Shown here: positions 5,422-5,456 of the stretch, one piece after another
How positions within the stretch are numbered: position 1 is the first letter of the stretch
How the letters are laid out: each line of letters starts with the position of its first letter
NCBI GenBank assembly: GCA_011176555.1
Contig: DUEF01000250.1
Span: 1 to 5,456 of the forward strand
Reading direction: 5' to 3'
Length of the DNA stretch: 5,456 nt
Source of the DNA: Caldilineae bacterium
GTDB taxonomy: Bacteria; Chloroflexota; Anaerolineae; J102
Notes under the pieces: generated by a model
The model's database searches: none
Seen by the model: only the letters and a program-made list of their open reading frames with translations
What the model was told of the DNA's origin: nothing
Position numbers and translations under genes: made by a program

Positions 5422-5456
5422 GTTCTTTCCAAAAAAATCCGTTCCTTTCTTAATCC

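Noticed and set aside
5425..5456. An A7 tract and pyrimidine-rich end that might be the terminator of a neighbour outside the window.
   Set aside because: No GC-rich hairpin precedes the run on either strand within the visible bases.

Overview
The window is GC-rich, densely coding bacterial chromosome. It shows no tRNA, rRNA, CRISPR array, transposase or phage gene. The mix of genes, the many starts without a Shine-Dalgarno site, the extended -10 promoter and the intergenic repeat debris fit an uncultured Chloroflexota (Anaerolineae-like) genome. That assignment is an inference from gene style, not a demonstrated placement.

Layout, left to right. The window opens inside the last 51 codons of a plus-strand SbcC/Rad50-type ATPase. 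Nine bases later it meets, tail to tail, a minus-strand sugar kinase of the NahK-like phosphotransferase family (start at 1268). A 180-base divergent spacer follows. It carries an extended -10 promoter and a clear AGGAG site for a 45-residue single-helix membrane protein (1449-1586), which is closed by a good intrinsic terminator (1611-1641). Next comes a plus-strand cluster: an EamA/DMT-type 10-helix transporter (1670-2536), a LysA-type diaminopimelate decarboxylase whose ATG overlaps the transporter's stop by one base (2536-3888), and a 100-residue cysteine-rich, zinc-ribbon-like protein (3935-4237). A 63-base convergent spacer is mostly one interspersed-repeat-like element. Beyond it lies a minus-strand pair: a class I SAM-dependent methyltransferase (start 5333, stop 4572) followed after 4 bases by an unrecognised 88-residue protein (4567-4301). 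The right edge (5334-5456) is non-coding and packed with short repeats.

Functional reading. LysA makes lysine from meso-diaminopimelate, and the coupled transporter could move lysine or a related amino compound; this rests on adjacency only. The kinase suggests salvage of an N-acetylhexosamine or similar sugar. The methyltransferase is of the HWWF-motif type; no linked pathway is visible here. I found no convincing undescribed system. The most unusual items are the complete miniature transcription unit for the 45-residue protein, the eight-cysteine protein behind lysA, and the repeats.
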